From positions 62,001-126,000 of the forward strand of contig CAIQOO010000185.1 in NCBI GenBank assembly GCA_903873485.1: a stretch of DNA of 64,000 nt, in the 5' to 3' direction. Below, in pieces: positions 50,246-58,338 of this stretch. The translations under genes and the position numbers were made by a program. The notes below the pieces were generated by a model. It was not told the DNA's origin and did not search any database. It was given only the letters and a program-made list of their open reading frames with translations. Source of the DNA: an uncultured beta proteobacterium. Its GTDB lineage: Bacteria > Pseudomonadota > Gammaproteobacteria > Burkholderiales > Burkholderiaceae_C. Position 1 is the stretch's first letter. The number at the start of each line of letters is the position of its first letter.

Positions 50246-50445
50246 TTTTGAATGTCCTTGAGTCGAGTGTTGAGTTGCTTGCAAATGTTGTCCAGGAAAA
50301 CCGGATCATAGTCAGTATCGCCATGCATTGGTACTACCGTTTGTTCCCCATTGAGACTGACAACATAGTGCCCGCCTTTACCGCGATTCCTGATGATCTG
50401 GGCATTTTTTGCTTTGAGAAGTTTCAGGAATTGTTTTGATTTCAT
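50242..50445 (-). CDS. hicA: HicA family toxin
   Basis: MKSKQFLKLLKAKNAQIIRNRGKGGHYVVSLNGEQTVVPMHGDTDYDPVFLDNICKQL. Confidence 0.9.
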   Translation of the reverse strand: MKSKQFLKLLKAKNAQIIRNRGKGGHYVVSLNGEQTVVPMHGDTDYDPVFLDNICKQLNTRLKDIQK

Positions 50446-50511
50446 AGGTTTATGTTAGGGCATAAATGCCCTATTTCAATCAGAATTGCGCAAGAAAATC
50501 AGTCAGGTTAT

Positions 50512-51063
50512 TCAAGGCTGGCGTGACAACTGGCACCACTGGCCAAAACCGGGTGCGCCAGCCGGCCACTGCTGCGCCTGGTCAAGCTGGCGAATGCCCT
50601 GCGACAACAGCGTGGCCGCCCGGATCACGCCAGCGTGGGTGATCCACACCTGCGGCTGGCCTGGACGCACCGGCGCATCCCAGACACTGGCCACCCGGCT
50701 CAGAAAGTCGGCCACATTTTCAACACCGCCAAAACGGTGTTGCCAGAAGTCGGCGGTCCAGGCGGCATAAGCCGGTGCGCCGATGCAGTCCCAGCGCTGA
50801 CCTTCAAAGCAGCCAAAGTTCATTTCCCGCAGCCGAACCTCGGTTTTATATGGCAAATCAGGCCGCAGCCCATACAGCGTCTGCGCTAGCAGCTCACATC
50901 TTTGTAGCGACGACGAGATCACTGCTGCCGCTGGCGGCAGCACCTCGGCCAAGGCACGGGCGGCGGCCCGGGTTGCCGCCACATCGGCGGGCAGGTCCAG
51001 CGCTCCGTAACACACGCCAGCTTCGATCAGCGGCTGCGCATGGCGCACCAGCCACAGTGTCAT
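50512..51063 (-). CDS. cobC: histidine phosphatase family protein (alpha-ribazole phosphatase-like)
   Basis: MTLWLVRHAQPLIEAGVCYGALDLPAD; SSSLQRCELLA; next to cobS. Confidence 0.85.
   Translation of the reverse strand: MTLWLVRHAQPLIEAGVCYGALDLPADVAATRAAARALAEVLPPAAAVISSSLQRCELLAQTLYGLRPDLPYKTEVRLREMNFGCFEGQRWDCIGAPAYAAWTADFWQHRFGGVENVADFLSRVASVWDAPVRPGQPQVWITHAGVIRAATLLSQGIRQLDQAQQWPAGAPGFGQWCQLSRQP
50845..50908 (-). repeat. family P, copy O, inside cobC
   Basis: TTATATGGCAAATCAGGCCGCAGCCCATACAGCGTCTGCGCTAGCAGCTCACATCTTTGTAGC. Confidence 0.6.
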
Positions 51064-51103
51064 CGGCGCCCTCGCCTGCCGGCACCCGGCAGCAATGGCC
51101 GCA

Positions 51104-51958
51104 TCACCGGCCCAGTCCCAAACCAAGGCCAAGGCCAAGGTAAAACGCCAGCTCGCAGACCTGCTGCGTAGCCCCGAGACAATCGCCGGTGAAACCGCCC
51201 AGGCGCTGCCAGAACCAGCGCGCCAGCGCGGCCCAGGCCAGCGCCGTGGCCAGCAAGCCGCTGGCAAATGCCTGCAGCAGCCCTTCCGGGGTGACATTGA
51301 TCAGTATAAATTCAGTAGCATGCTGCGCATACGCCATAAGGGCTAGAGCCATAAAACACCATATAAAACCGGTCAGCAAAGCGGCTTTGCCGATCTGGTC
51401 CGCCAGTGGCTTCGACTTGGAACCCGCCAGGTCGCCGACATGCGGCAGCAGCCAGATGGTCAGCAGCGGCCAGGTGCGCGACACCACATGCGCGGCCAGC
51501 AGCGCAGCCGCCAGCAGCGGCGCACTGACATCGCCGAGCATGGCCAGCAGCGCCACCTTGCACAGCAAAGCCAGCACCACGGCAATCGCGCCAAAAGCCC
51601 CAACCCGCGAGTCTTTCATGATCTCCAGTGCCCGCTGGCGGTCAAGACTGCCGCCCAGACCATCGGCCACGTCGGCTAAGCCATCTTCATGAAAGGCCCC
51701 GGTGAGCAGCACCCCCAGCACGGTGCCCAGCGCGGCCGCCACCAGCGCTGCCGACCCGGTCGGCGGGAGCAGCGTCAGCAGCCCATAAGTGAACGCCGCC
51801 ACCAGCCCGCCCACCAGCACCCCGACACCCGGAAAATGCCCGGCACTGGCGCGCAACATGGCCGGGCTAAAGCCAACCCAATCGGCCAGCCTGCCGGTCA
51901 CCGGAATGCGGGTGAAGAATTGCAGGCTGAGCAGGTAGTGGCGGATCAATTGGCGCAT
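51104..51958 (-). CDS. cobS: adenosylcobinamide-GDP ribazoletransferase
   Basis: LQFFTRIPV...FFPGVG-like FPGVGVLVGG, GAFHEDGLADVADGLGGSLDRQRALEIMKDSRVGAFG. Confidence 0.94.
   Translation of the reverse strand: MRQLIRHYLLSLQFFTRIPVTGRLADWVGFSPAMLRASAGHFPGVGVLVGGLVAAFTYGLLTLLPPTGSAALVAAALGTVLGVLLTGAFHEDGLADVADGLGGSLDRQRALEIMKDSRVGAFGAIAVVLALLCKVALLAMLGDVSAPLLAAALLAAHVVSRTWPLLTIWLLPHVGDLAGSKSKPLADQIGKAALLTGFIWCFMALALMAYAQHATEFILINVTPEGLLQAFASGLLATALAWAALARWFWQRLGGFTGDCLGATQQVCELAFYLGLGLGLGLGR
51123..51140 (+). repeat. hexanucleotide microsatellite (CCAAGG)3 at the 3' end of cobS
   Basis: ccaaggccaaggccaagg; encodes alternating Leu-Gly (YLGLGLGLGLGLGR*). Confidence 0.85.
51303..51368 (+). repeat. 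family P, copy H, inside cobS
   Basis: AGTATAAATTCAGTAGCATGCTGCGCATACGCCATAAGGGCTAGAGCCATAAAACACCATATAAAA. Confidence 0.8.
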
Positions 51959-52059
51959 CGGGCAAGCAGCGTTGGCGGCAGCGTTAAAGCGCCGATTGTC
52001 GGCTGGCCGGGGCGGCCAGCGCACGGGTATGACGGATTTGTCTGCTGGTCTTGATTTTG

Positions 52060-52119
52060 ATATTAATTCAATAGCTGAAGGCGCTTGTACAGCAAGCGCT
52101 GCAAGGTCTTTTTATTCTG
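52060..52119 (+). repeat. family P, copy I, intergenic (strong-hairpin subtype)
   Basis: TATTAATTCAATAGCTGAAGGCGCTTGTACAGCAAGCGCTGCAAGGTCTTTTTATTCTG; GCGCTTG/CAAGCGC stem. Confidence 0.75.
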
Positions 52120-52344
52120 AAAAAAAACATCAAAATGAATAGCATTTCCGGAATTTTGGCGTTACATAATCGGGTCCATGATTTTTCCATTCAAACCAGC
52201 AACAGGTCGCCATCACGCCAAAAGCCTTGCAGCGCGGGTGCCACAAGCCTGCAGCCACGCCGGACCGGCTTGCCAGAGCTGCAGTTCATTTTGCTGACAC
52301 CGCTGCAGCACCTGATCCGCCACCCGGCGCAGCGCCACCGGCTG

Positions 52345-53697
52345 ATGACCGAATTGCGCGCCTTGTGGCAACTGGCCTGGCCGATGCTGATCGGGCAACT
52401 GGCCACGGTCGGCATGGCAGTGGTCGATGTCGCCATGGCCGGCCATGCCTCGGCGCAAGACCTTGCCGGCGTGTCGCTCGGTGTGTCTATCTGGAACATG
52501 CTGATCATCACCCTGATGGGCCTGATGATGTCGGTCAACCCGACGGTGGCGCATCAGGTTGGTGCCGGTGACCTCAGTGGTGTGCCGCAGGTGGTGCGCC
52601 AGGCCTTGTGGAAAGCGGTCGGGCTGGGTCTGCTGGCGGCCCTGCTGGCCAACTGGGCGGCGCTGCTGTTTGAGCAGATGACGCTAGAACCCCGGGTGCG
52701 CACGCTGGCGATTGAATTTGTCTTCATCACCAGCCTGGCGATGCCGCTGTTTGCCTGCCACCGGGTGCTGTATGGCTACAGCACCAGCATCAACCAGACC
52801 AAGCCGCTGATGGTGATTGCGCTGTTGTCGCTGCTGCTCAACATTGCCGTCAATGGCCTGCTGGTGTTTGGCACGCTGGGTTTTCCCCGGCTCGGCGGCC
52901 TTGGCTGTGCCTGGGCCACGCTGATCACCGTCGCTTTCAACTTGCTGGCGCTGCTGTGGTGGATGCAGCATGCCAGCGCCTACCGCAGCACCTGGCCGTT
53001 CAGCCATTTCGAGCCGCCGCACTGGCCACAGATCAAAAGCCTGCTCAAGCTTGGCTTGCCGATTGGCATCACCTACTTTGCCGAAACCAGCGCTTTCAGC
53101 CTGATCGCCTTGCTGGTGGCCGAATTTGGCAGCACCCAGGTGGCGGCACACCAGATTGCGCTTAATTTCACCTCGCTGGTGTTCATGGTGCCGCTGAGCC
53201 TGGGGCTGGCACTGCTGACGCGGGTTGGCCAGTCGCTGGGTGCCGGCCAGCCGGTGCAGGCACGTTTTCAGGCCTGGGTCGGGGTGGCGCTGGGGCTGGG
53301 CTTTGCGCTGGTTTCAGCCGTGTTGATTGCGCTGTTTGCCACCCCGATCGCCAGCGCCTATACCCGCGATGCAGCGGTCATCGGGCTGACGGCGCAACTG
53401 CTGTTTCTGGCGGCCATGTTCCAGTTGTCCGATGCCACCCAGGTGGTGACCAGTTGTGCAATTCGGGGCTACAAGGTCACGCGCGCGCCAATGGCGATTC
53501 ATCTCACGGCGTTTTGGGTGTTTTCGCTGCCGCTGGGCTACCTGCTGGGCATTGCACCCAAATGGCTGGCCTGGGCACCGGCGCAGCCGATGGGCGCACA
53601 AGGCTTCTGGATTGCGCTGGTGGTGGGTCTGACGATTGCCGCACTCGGGCTGGTGTGGCTGCTGCGCCGGGTGGCGCGCTCAAGGCTGCCGGGGTAA
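52345..53697 (+). CDS. MATE family efflux transporter
   Basis: LWQLAWPMLIGQLATVGMAVVDVAMAGHAS; 12 hydrophobic segments. Confidence 0.92.
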   Translation: MTELRALWQLAWPMLIGQLATVGMAVVDVAMAGHASAQDLAGVSLGVSIWNMLIITLMGLMMSVNPTVAHQVGAGDLSGVPQVVRQALWKAVGLGLLAALLANWAALLFEQMTLEPRVRTLAIEFVFITSLAMPLFACHRVLYGYSTSINQTKPLMVIALLSLLLNIAVNGLLVFGTLGFPRLGGLGCAWATLITVAFNLLALLWWMQHASAYRSTWPFSHFEPPHWPQIKSLLKLGLPIGITYFAETSAFSLIALLVAEFGSTQVAAHQIALNFTSLVFMVPLSLGLALLTRVGQSLGAGQPVQARFQAWVGVALGLGFALVSAVLIALFATPIASAYTRDAAVIGLTAQLLFLAAMFQLSDATQVVTSCAIRGYKVTRAPMAIHLTAFWVFSLPLGYLLGIAPKWLAWAPAQPMGAQGFWIALVVGLTIAALGLVWLLRRVARSRLPG

Positions 53698-53772
53698 TGC
53701 CAGGCTTTTGACCGGTTGCGACGATACTTGGAATCTTCAAACGACATTTCCTGCCCGCTACCTGCCCATTCC

Positions 53773-54861
53773 ATGTCATATCTCAACAAAATCACGGCGT
53801 TAAAAACGCGACTTGAGGCGATGGAGTCGCCCGCCAGACTAGATTTGCCATTCCAGCAAGGCCGCGCACCGACGCAAGCTTTTTCGGAGTTCCTGACCAA
53901 CAAAGAACAGGGCGATTGGGCAGAAAAGACATTCGCGGCAAATTTCAATCGAACACAAAGCGACATGTGGGCAGTCAAATATGGACGTTCGGAAGATTTG
54001 GTAGCCGGTGAAGATGGATTTGACAGCTATTATCAAAACTACCAAAAAGAGTTGGAAGAAATAGGCAAGAGGCCAGACCTGCTGATCTTTCAGCGTGGCT
54101 TCTTTCAAAGCGAGCATGGCGAAGCAGGAGACATTTCCAATTTGCCGCGCCAGAAGCTTGACGCACTTGTTCCCCAAGCCGCAGCAGCCATTGAAGTACG
54201 GTCAAGTGCCTTTTTGTCCAAAAAATACGATCTGGTTACGGCACGAAACCGGCAAGAAGTCGAAGTACAGATCATTGCAAAAGCCTCCCTGCTGTTAAAT
54301 GATTTCAGTCCCGAGCTTTCAACTTCGCCAGAGTGGCAACTTTATCTTGCCGAGGTGATCGCGAATGGTGTTGATGCCTCAAAAGAGTCCCCAAGGGCCT
54401 TGGGGAAGAAAAGCACGGCACGGCTGCACACGGTCAGCGCATTGACCAAAAGCATCAATGAAGGACTCAAGCGACTGCGGCAAAGAGATTTTTTGAGCAT
54501 CACGCCCAAAGCAGAGGATCTGAGCCAAGTCTATAGGTGGATACAAAAGTACGACGTACCACACCACTACTGCCAAGTCTTTTTTGATCGAGCAGTTATC
54601 TTATCTTTTGAGGATATTCTTGAAATTCTGTGTGATCCTGAAAAGGAAAATATTGACTACTTCATCGAGTCTGATGAGAAAAACCAGGGAAAAGTCACTT
54701 TCAAGATAAACGTCCAGCTCGGAAGGCAAGTCATGGATGCCGTAGAGTTGCCGCAGCATTCAAGCGCCATGAAGGAGTTGCCAAAAGGCAGATTGCTGTT
54801 TTACGTTCGTTTTGAAACTTCTCGTGCCAACCTGACGATGCCGGTGCTGGCTTATGACTGA
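53773..54861 (+). CDS. AccI-like type II restriction endonuclease
   Basis: AFSEFLTNKEQGDWAEKTF ... KRPDLLIF ... AAAIEVRSSAFLSKKYD (PD-(D/E)xK-like); 8-nt overlap with a DNA methyltransferase. Confidence 0.75.
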   Translation: MSYLNKITALKTRLEAMESPARLDLPFQQGRAPTQAFSEFLTNKEQGDWAEKTFAANFNRTQSDMWAVKYGRSEDLVAGEDGFDSYYQNYQKELEEIGKRPDLLIFQRGFFQSEHGEAGDISNLPRQKLDALVPQAAAAIEVRSSAFLSKKYDLVTARNRQEVEVQIIAKASLLLNDFSPELSTSPEWQLYLAEVIANGVDASKESPRALGKKSTARLHTVSALTKSINEGLKRLRQRDFLSITPKAEDLSQVYRWIQKYDVPHHYCQVFFDRAVILSFEDILEILCDPEKENIDYFIESDEKNQGKVTFKINVQLGRQVMDAVELPQHSSAMKELPKGRLLFYVRFETSRANLTMPVLAYD

Positions 54862-56464
54862 TATTGAAGCATTGCAATTGGCATATTTGGGGAACAGTCC
54901 CCGTGAATACCGCCGCTCGGCCGGCCAATTTTTTACACCCCGCTGGATCGCCAATGGAATGGCAAGTTGGGTGATTGCAACCTCTCCGAGGCGAATCGTT
55001 GACCCCGCTTTTGGATTGGGAATGCTGCTCGATGCCTGTAAGCGCCAGGGTTATCAGGGGTTGCGGGTGGGATACGAGAACGATGCAGCACTTGTGAAAA
55101 TCTGGAAAGAAGCTGTTGCTGATTCAACGATTGAATTGAGTGTTACCGATTTTCTTGCCGTTACGGACAACACCATCGAGGCAGCTATTGTTAACCCGCC
55201 ATACAACAGGTTTCAAAATCGAGATTTCACTCCGCAGTTGCAACTTAGACTTTCAGAGCTTCTCGGTGAAGTCGCAAGTGGCTACACCAATCAATATGCC
55301 ATATTCATCTATTTGGTCGTATCCCGCCTGTCGCACGAGGGGCGAGCCGCATTCATTGTTCCTTCCGAGTTTTTGGCGACTGGGTATGGTGTACAGGTTA
55401 AGCGTTTCTTGAAAAAGTCCGGCCGATTGCAGCATTTGATTATTTTTGATACTGAAAGCAGAATATTTCCAGAAGCCGCTACAACAGCCTGTGTTTTGCT
55501 ATTTGGCTGCGGCATATCTCGATCGCTGAAAATTTGGCACCTGGCGGGTGAATCCGACGCTCAAAGATTTGATGCCATTTGCAAGGGTATTGATGAAACC
55601 CTGCCTAACGCTAGCATTGATGCTGCCAGTTTGGATCCCGCCGAGAATTGGCAAGGGCTTGGTTTTCCGGCGGGAGAATCAGACGGCTTTATTCCTTTGG
55701 GAACATTCGGAAAAATCCAGCGCGGCATTGCCACCGGTGCCAACGAATTTTTTGTCTTGTCGCGTTCAAAAGCGGCATCGCTGAATTTGGATAGCGCCGC
55801 TTTGGTTCCCTGCATTGCCAATGCCAATGCGGTGACTGGACAGTTATTCTCAAACCAACATTGGCGATCACTGCGCGAGCAAGATCGTTCATGTTTTTTG
55901 TTTGACGGCATTGCCTCGAAGCTGGCATCTGCACAGGCCTACGTCGCCAAGGGAGAGCGCCAAAACTTCCATCAGCGCTACCTGACAAGTACCAGACAGC
56001 CGTGGTATCGCCTGGAGAGTCGAAATGTAGCCCCACTGTTGCTGGCTGTTTTTGGACGGCAGGGGTTCAGGGTCATCCTCAACAGAAGCGATGCGGTCAA
56101 TCTGACGGCATTTCATGGTTTTCACCCAAAGCCTGGCTATCAACAATTGGTGGAGATCATTTGGCTCTATTTCCAAACCGCCATCGCACATGTCAACTAT
56201 TCATCCCGGCAGCGCGCCTACGGTGACGGACTCAAGAAACTCGAACCGGGCGATTGGTCAAAGCTGCTGGTTCCCGATTGGCGTGGTTGGGATGCCGATT
56301 CCATTGATTTGGCTCTCAAACTTGCAAAGGATGCCATGACGTGCAGTGAAGATCAGTTGGGTATTGTTCTGCAATCCATGGAGGCATTGGTCCGGAAAAA
56401 CTTGAGTCACCACGTTGCTGATTTGCCAAAACGAACTGTGGGCGAGCAGCTCTGCCTGGTCTGA
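54854..56464 (+). CDS. N6-adenine DNA methyltransferase of type II R-M system
   Basis: AGQFFTPRWIANGMASW (motif X), VDPAFGLGMLLDA (motif I), AIVNPPYNRFQ (NPPY motif IV). Confidence 0.92.
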   Translation: MTDIEALQLAYLGNSPREYRRSAGQFFTPRWIANGMASWVIATSPRRIVDPAFGLGMLLDACKRQGYQGLRVGYENDAALVKIWKEAVADSTIELSVTDFLAVTDNTIEAAIVNPPYNRFQNRDFTPQLQLRLSELLGEVASGYTNQYAIFIYLVVSRLSHEGRAAFIVPSEFLATGYGVQVKRFLKKSGRLQHLIIFDTESRIFPEAATTACVLLFGCGISRSLKIWHLAGESDAQRFDAICKGIDETLPNASIDAASLDPAENWQGLGFPAGESDGFIPLGTFGKIQRGIATGANEFFVLSRSKAASLNLDSAALVPCIANANAVTGQLFSNQHWRSLREQDRSCFLFDGIASKLASAQAYVAKGERQNFHQRYLTSTRQPWYRLESRNVAPLLLAVFGRQGFRVILNRSDAVNLTAFHGFHPKPGYQQLVEIIWLYFQTAIAHVNYSSRQRAYGDGLKKLEPGDWSKLLVPDWRGWDADSIDLALKLAKDAMTCSEDQLGIVLQSMEALVRKNLSHHVADLPKRTVGEQLCLV

Positions 56465-56681
56465 CTTACAAGACTGGTGAAGTGGCGTTAAAGGTCACCG
56501 CGCCGGCTTGATGCGCCAGTACAACGCTGGCAACACCGGCGAATCGGTTCGCCGATTAATGGCGGGATAATGCGCGGTGTGTGGCACGCGTTTTGCGTGA
56601 TGCAAACATCACCGACATCAAGCACTTTTGATACAGGTCGCGCCACAATCCCAGTTTGTTTTTAACCCCCAAGGAGACGCC

Positions 56682-57323
56682 ATGGTCACTTCTAACAAAG
56701 CCCCAAGCAAGACGGCAGCAACTGACAAAGCTGCGCCGAAAAAGGCAAGCGCTGCCAAAACCGCCGCAGCCGCAACACCGGCGACCAAGCCAGCGCCCGC
56801 AAAATCTGAGGCAGTCAACAACCCGACTGTCGCCAAAAAGATGGATGCACCTGTTGCTGCTGCCGCACCTGCCCCTGCCCCTGCCGCTGCTGCACCAGCG
56901 CCGGCCCCGGTTGCCGTTGCACCAGCACCTGTAGTTGCTGCGCCAGCACCGGCCCCGGTCGCCGTTGCACCGGCACCTGTAGCTGCTGCACCAGCACGTG
57001 CCCCGGTTGCCGTTGCACCAGCACCGGCACCAGCACCAGCACCTGCTGCGCCAGCACCAGTACCTGAAGTCGCCACGGCAAAAGCCGACATCGAGCCGCC
57101 AGCAATAAAACAAGCCCTCAGCAAGACACCGGTTACCCCGGTCCCGGCATCAGCCGCAATCGCCACCGTGTTGACCACCGAAAAGCGTAACCAATACATC
57201 GCCGTCGCCGCTTTTCATATTGCCGAACTTCGCGGTTTTGCCTCCGGCGACCCGTTAAACGACTGGCTGGCCGCCGAAGCCGAAGTGGACCGGCTGATCG
57301 CCAGCGGCCACACTTTCGACTAG
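56682..57323 (+). CDS. Ala/Pro-rich protein with C-terminal DUF2934
   Basis: Lys/Ala and Pro/Ala low-complexity N-terminus; C-terminal YIAVAAFHIAELRGFASGDPLNDWLAAEAEVDRLI. Confidence 0.8.
   Translation: MVTSNKAPSKTAATDKAAPKKASAAKTAAAATPATKPAPAKSEAVNNPTVAKKMDAPVAAAAPAPAPAAAAPAPAPVAVAPAPVVAAPAPAPVAVAPAPVAAAPARAPVAVAPAPAPAPAPAAPAPVPEVATAKADIEPPAIKQALSKTPVTPVPASAAIATVLTTEKRNQYIAVAAFHIAELRGFASGDPLNDWLAAEAEVDRLIASGHTFD
56898..57050 (+). repeat. 48-bp (16-aa) tandem repeat, about 2.5-3 units
   Basis: Encodes APAPAPVAVAPAPVVA | APAPAPVAVAPAPVAA | APARAPVAVAPAPAPA. Confidence 0.85.
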
Positions 57324-57324
57324 C

Positions 57325-57744
57325 TCAGCCAACAATACTGCGCATCCACGGCGGCAGTTCAATCGCTTTTTGCTTGGGGAAGTCCACCCAGATGGTGGTG
57401 GCTCCGCCTGCCGCGTAAATCAGGTCCGGCTGGTCGGCCACTTCCATGGTGGCCCAGGTCTCAAAGGTGGTGCGGGCAGCATCGCTGGCATACATCTTGA
57501 CCAGCACATCCCCCGGGTACTCCAACTGCTTGTAAAAGTTGCAAAAAGCGTTGATGATCACCGGACCTTCACCCAGCGGATTGGGCATGCCGCCAATGGC
57601 GCGCAACCAGTCAATCCGCACCGTTTCCAGGTACCTGAAATAGGTGGTGTTGTTGACATGCCCCATGGCATCCATGTCACCCCAGCGGATCGGGATCAAG
57701 GTTTCAAACACCAGTTTCTTGTTGTCTGGAATGTCAAATTTCAT
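57325..57744 (-). CDS. acyl-CoA thioesterase (4HBT hot-dog fold)
   Basis: IPIRWGDMDAMGHVNNTTYFRYLETVRIDWLRAIG. Confidence 0.92.
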   Translation of the reverse strand: MKFDIPDNKKLVFETLIPIRWGDMDAMGHVNNTTYFRYLETVRIDWLRAIGGMPNPLGEGPVIINAFCNFYKQLEYPGDVLVKMYASDAARTTFETWATMEVADQPDLIYAAGGATTIWVDFPKQKAIELPPWMRSIVG

Positions 57745-57777
57745 GTTTTTTCCTGAGTTGCAAACAACTGTTGGCTG

Positions 57778-58338
57778 CTATCTGGTGTTCTTGGGCTGCC
57801 CCGACCAGTTGATCGTATCGGCAACAAACACCTCCATCACCAGCAGCGCTGCGCCATGCCAAACAAACACCGAGCGGCGCGCCGGAAAGGCCGCGCGCAC
57901 GCTGCGCTGACCGGTTGCCGCCTGCCAGCAAGCCTGGACATGACGCTGCAATCGGCTCCCCTGCGCCAGCCGGGCAAACGCCAACTGGCTGCGCACCATG
58001 CCGGCACGATTGAACAACACATCGGCCAGCGGCCGCGAACCCAGCCCGCGCAGCGAACGCCAGGCACCGACTGAATCGACATGCCGGGTCACGCTGCGGG
58101 CAAATACCAGCGGAACGTCATCCACCCGCAACAGCACTTCGCGGGCATAACCGGCGCGCCCACCAGCGCTGCCCAGTGCCCGGGCCTCATCAACCGTCAG
58201 CGACTGGCGGCGCTGGTTCAAGACTTGTACCGTAAAGCGCTCGCCGGTAGCAGCCAGACGCGCACTCAGCGAGCCGGGTGCCTGCAGCCAGCGGCGCAGC
58301 TTGCCGCGTACCGGATTACGTTGCGACCAGCGCGTCAT
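57778..58338 (-). CDS. ubiC: chorismate--pyruvate lyase
   Basis: REVLLRVDDVPLVFARSVT ... GLGSRPLADVLF ... PARRSVFVWHGAALLVMEVFV. Confidence 0.85.
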   Translation of the reverse strand: MTRWSQRNPVRGKLRRWLQAPGSLSARLAATGERFTVQVLNQRRQSLTVDEARALGSAGGRAGYAREVLLRVDDVPLVFARSVTRHVDSVGAWRSLRGLGSRPLADVLFNRAGMVRSQLAFARLAQGSRLQRHVQACWQAATGQRSVRAAFPARRSVFVWHGAALLVMEVFVADTINWSGQPKNTR

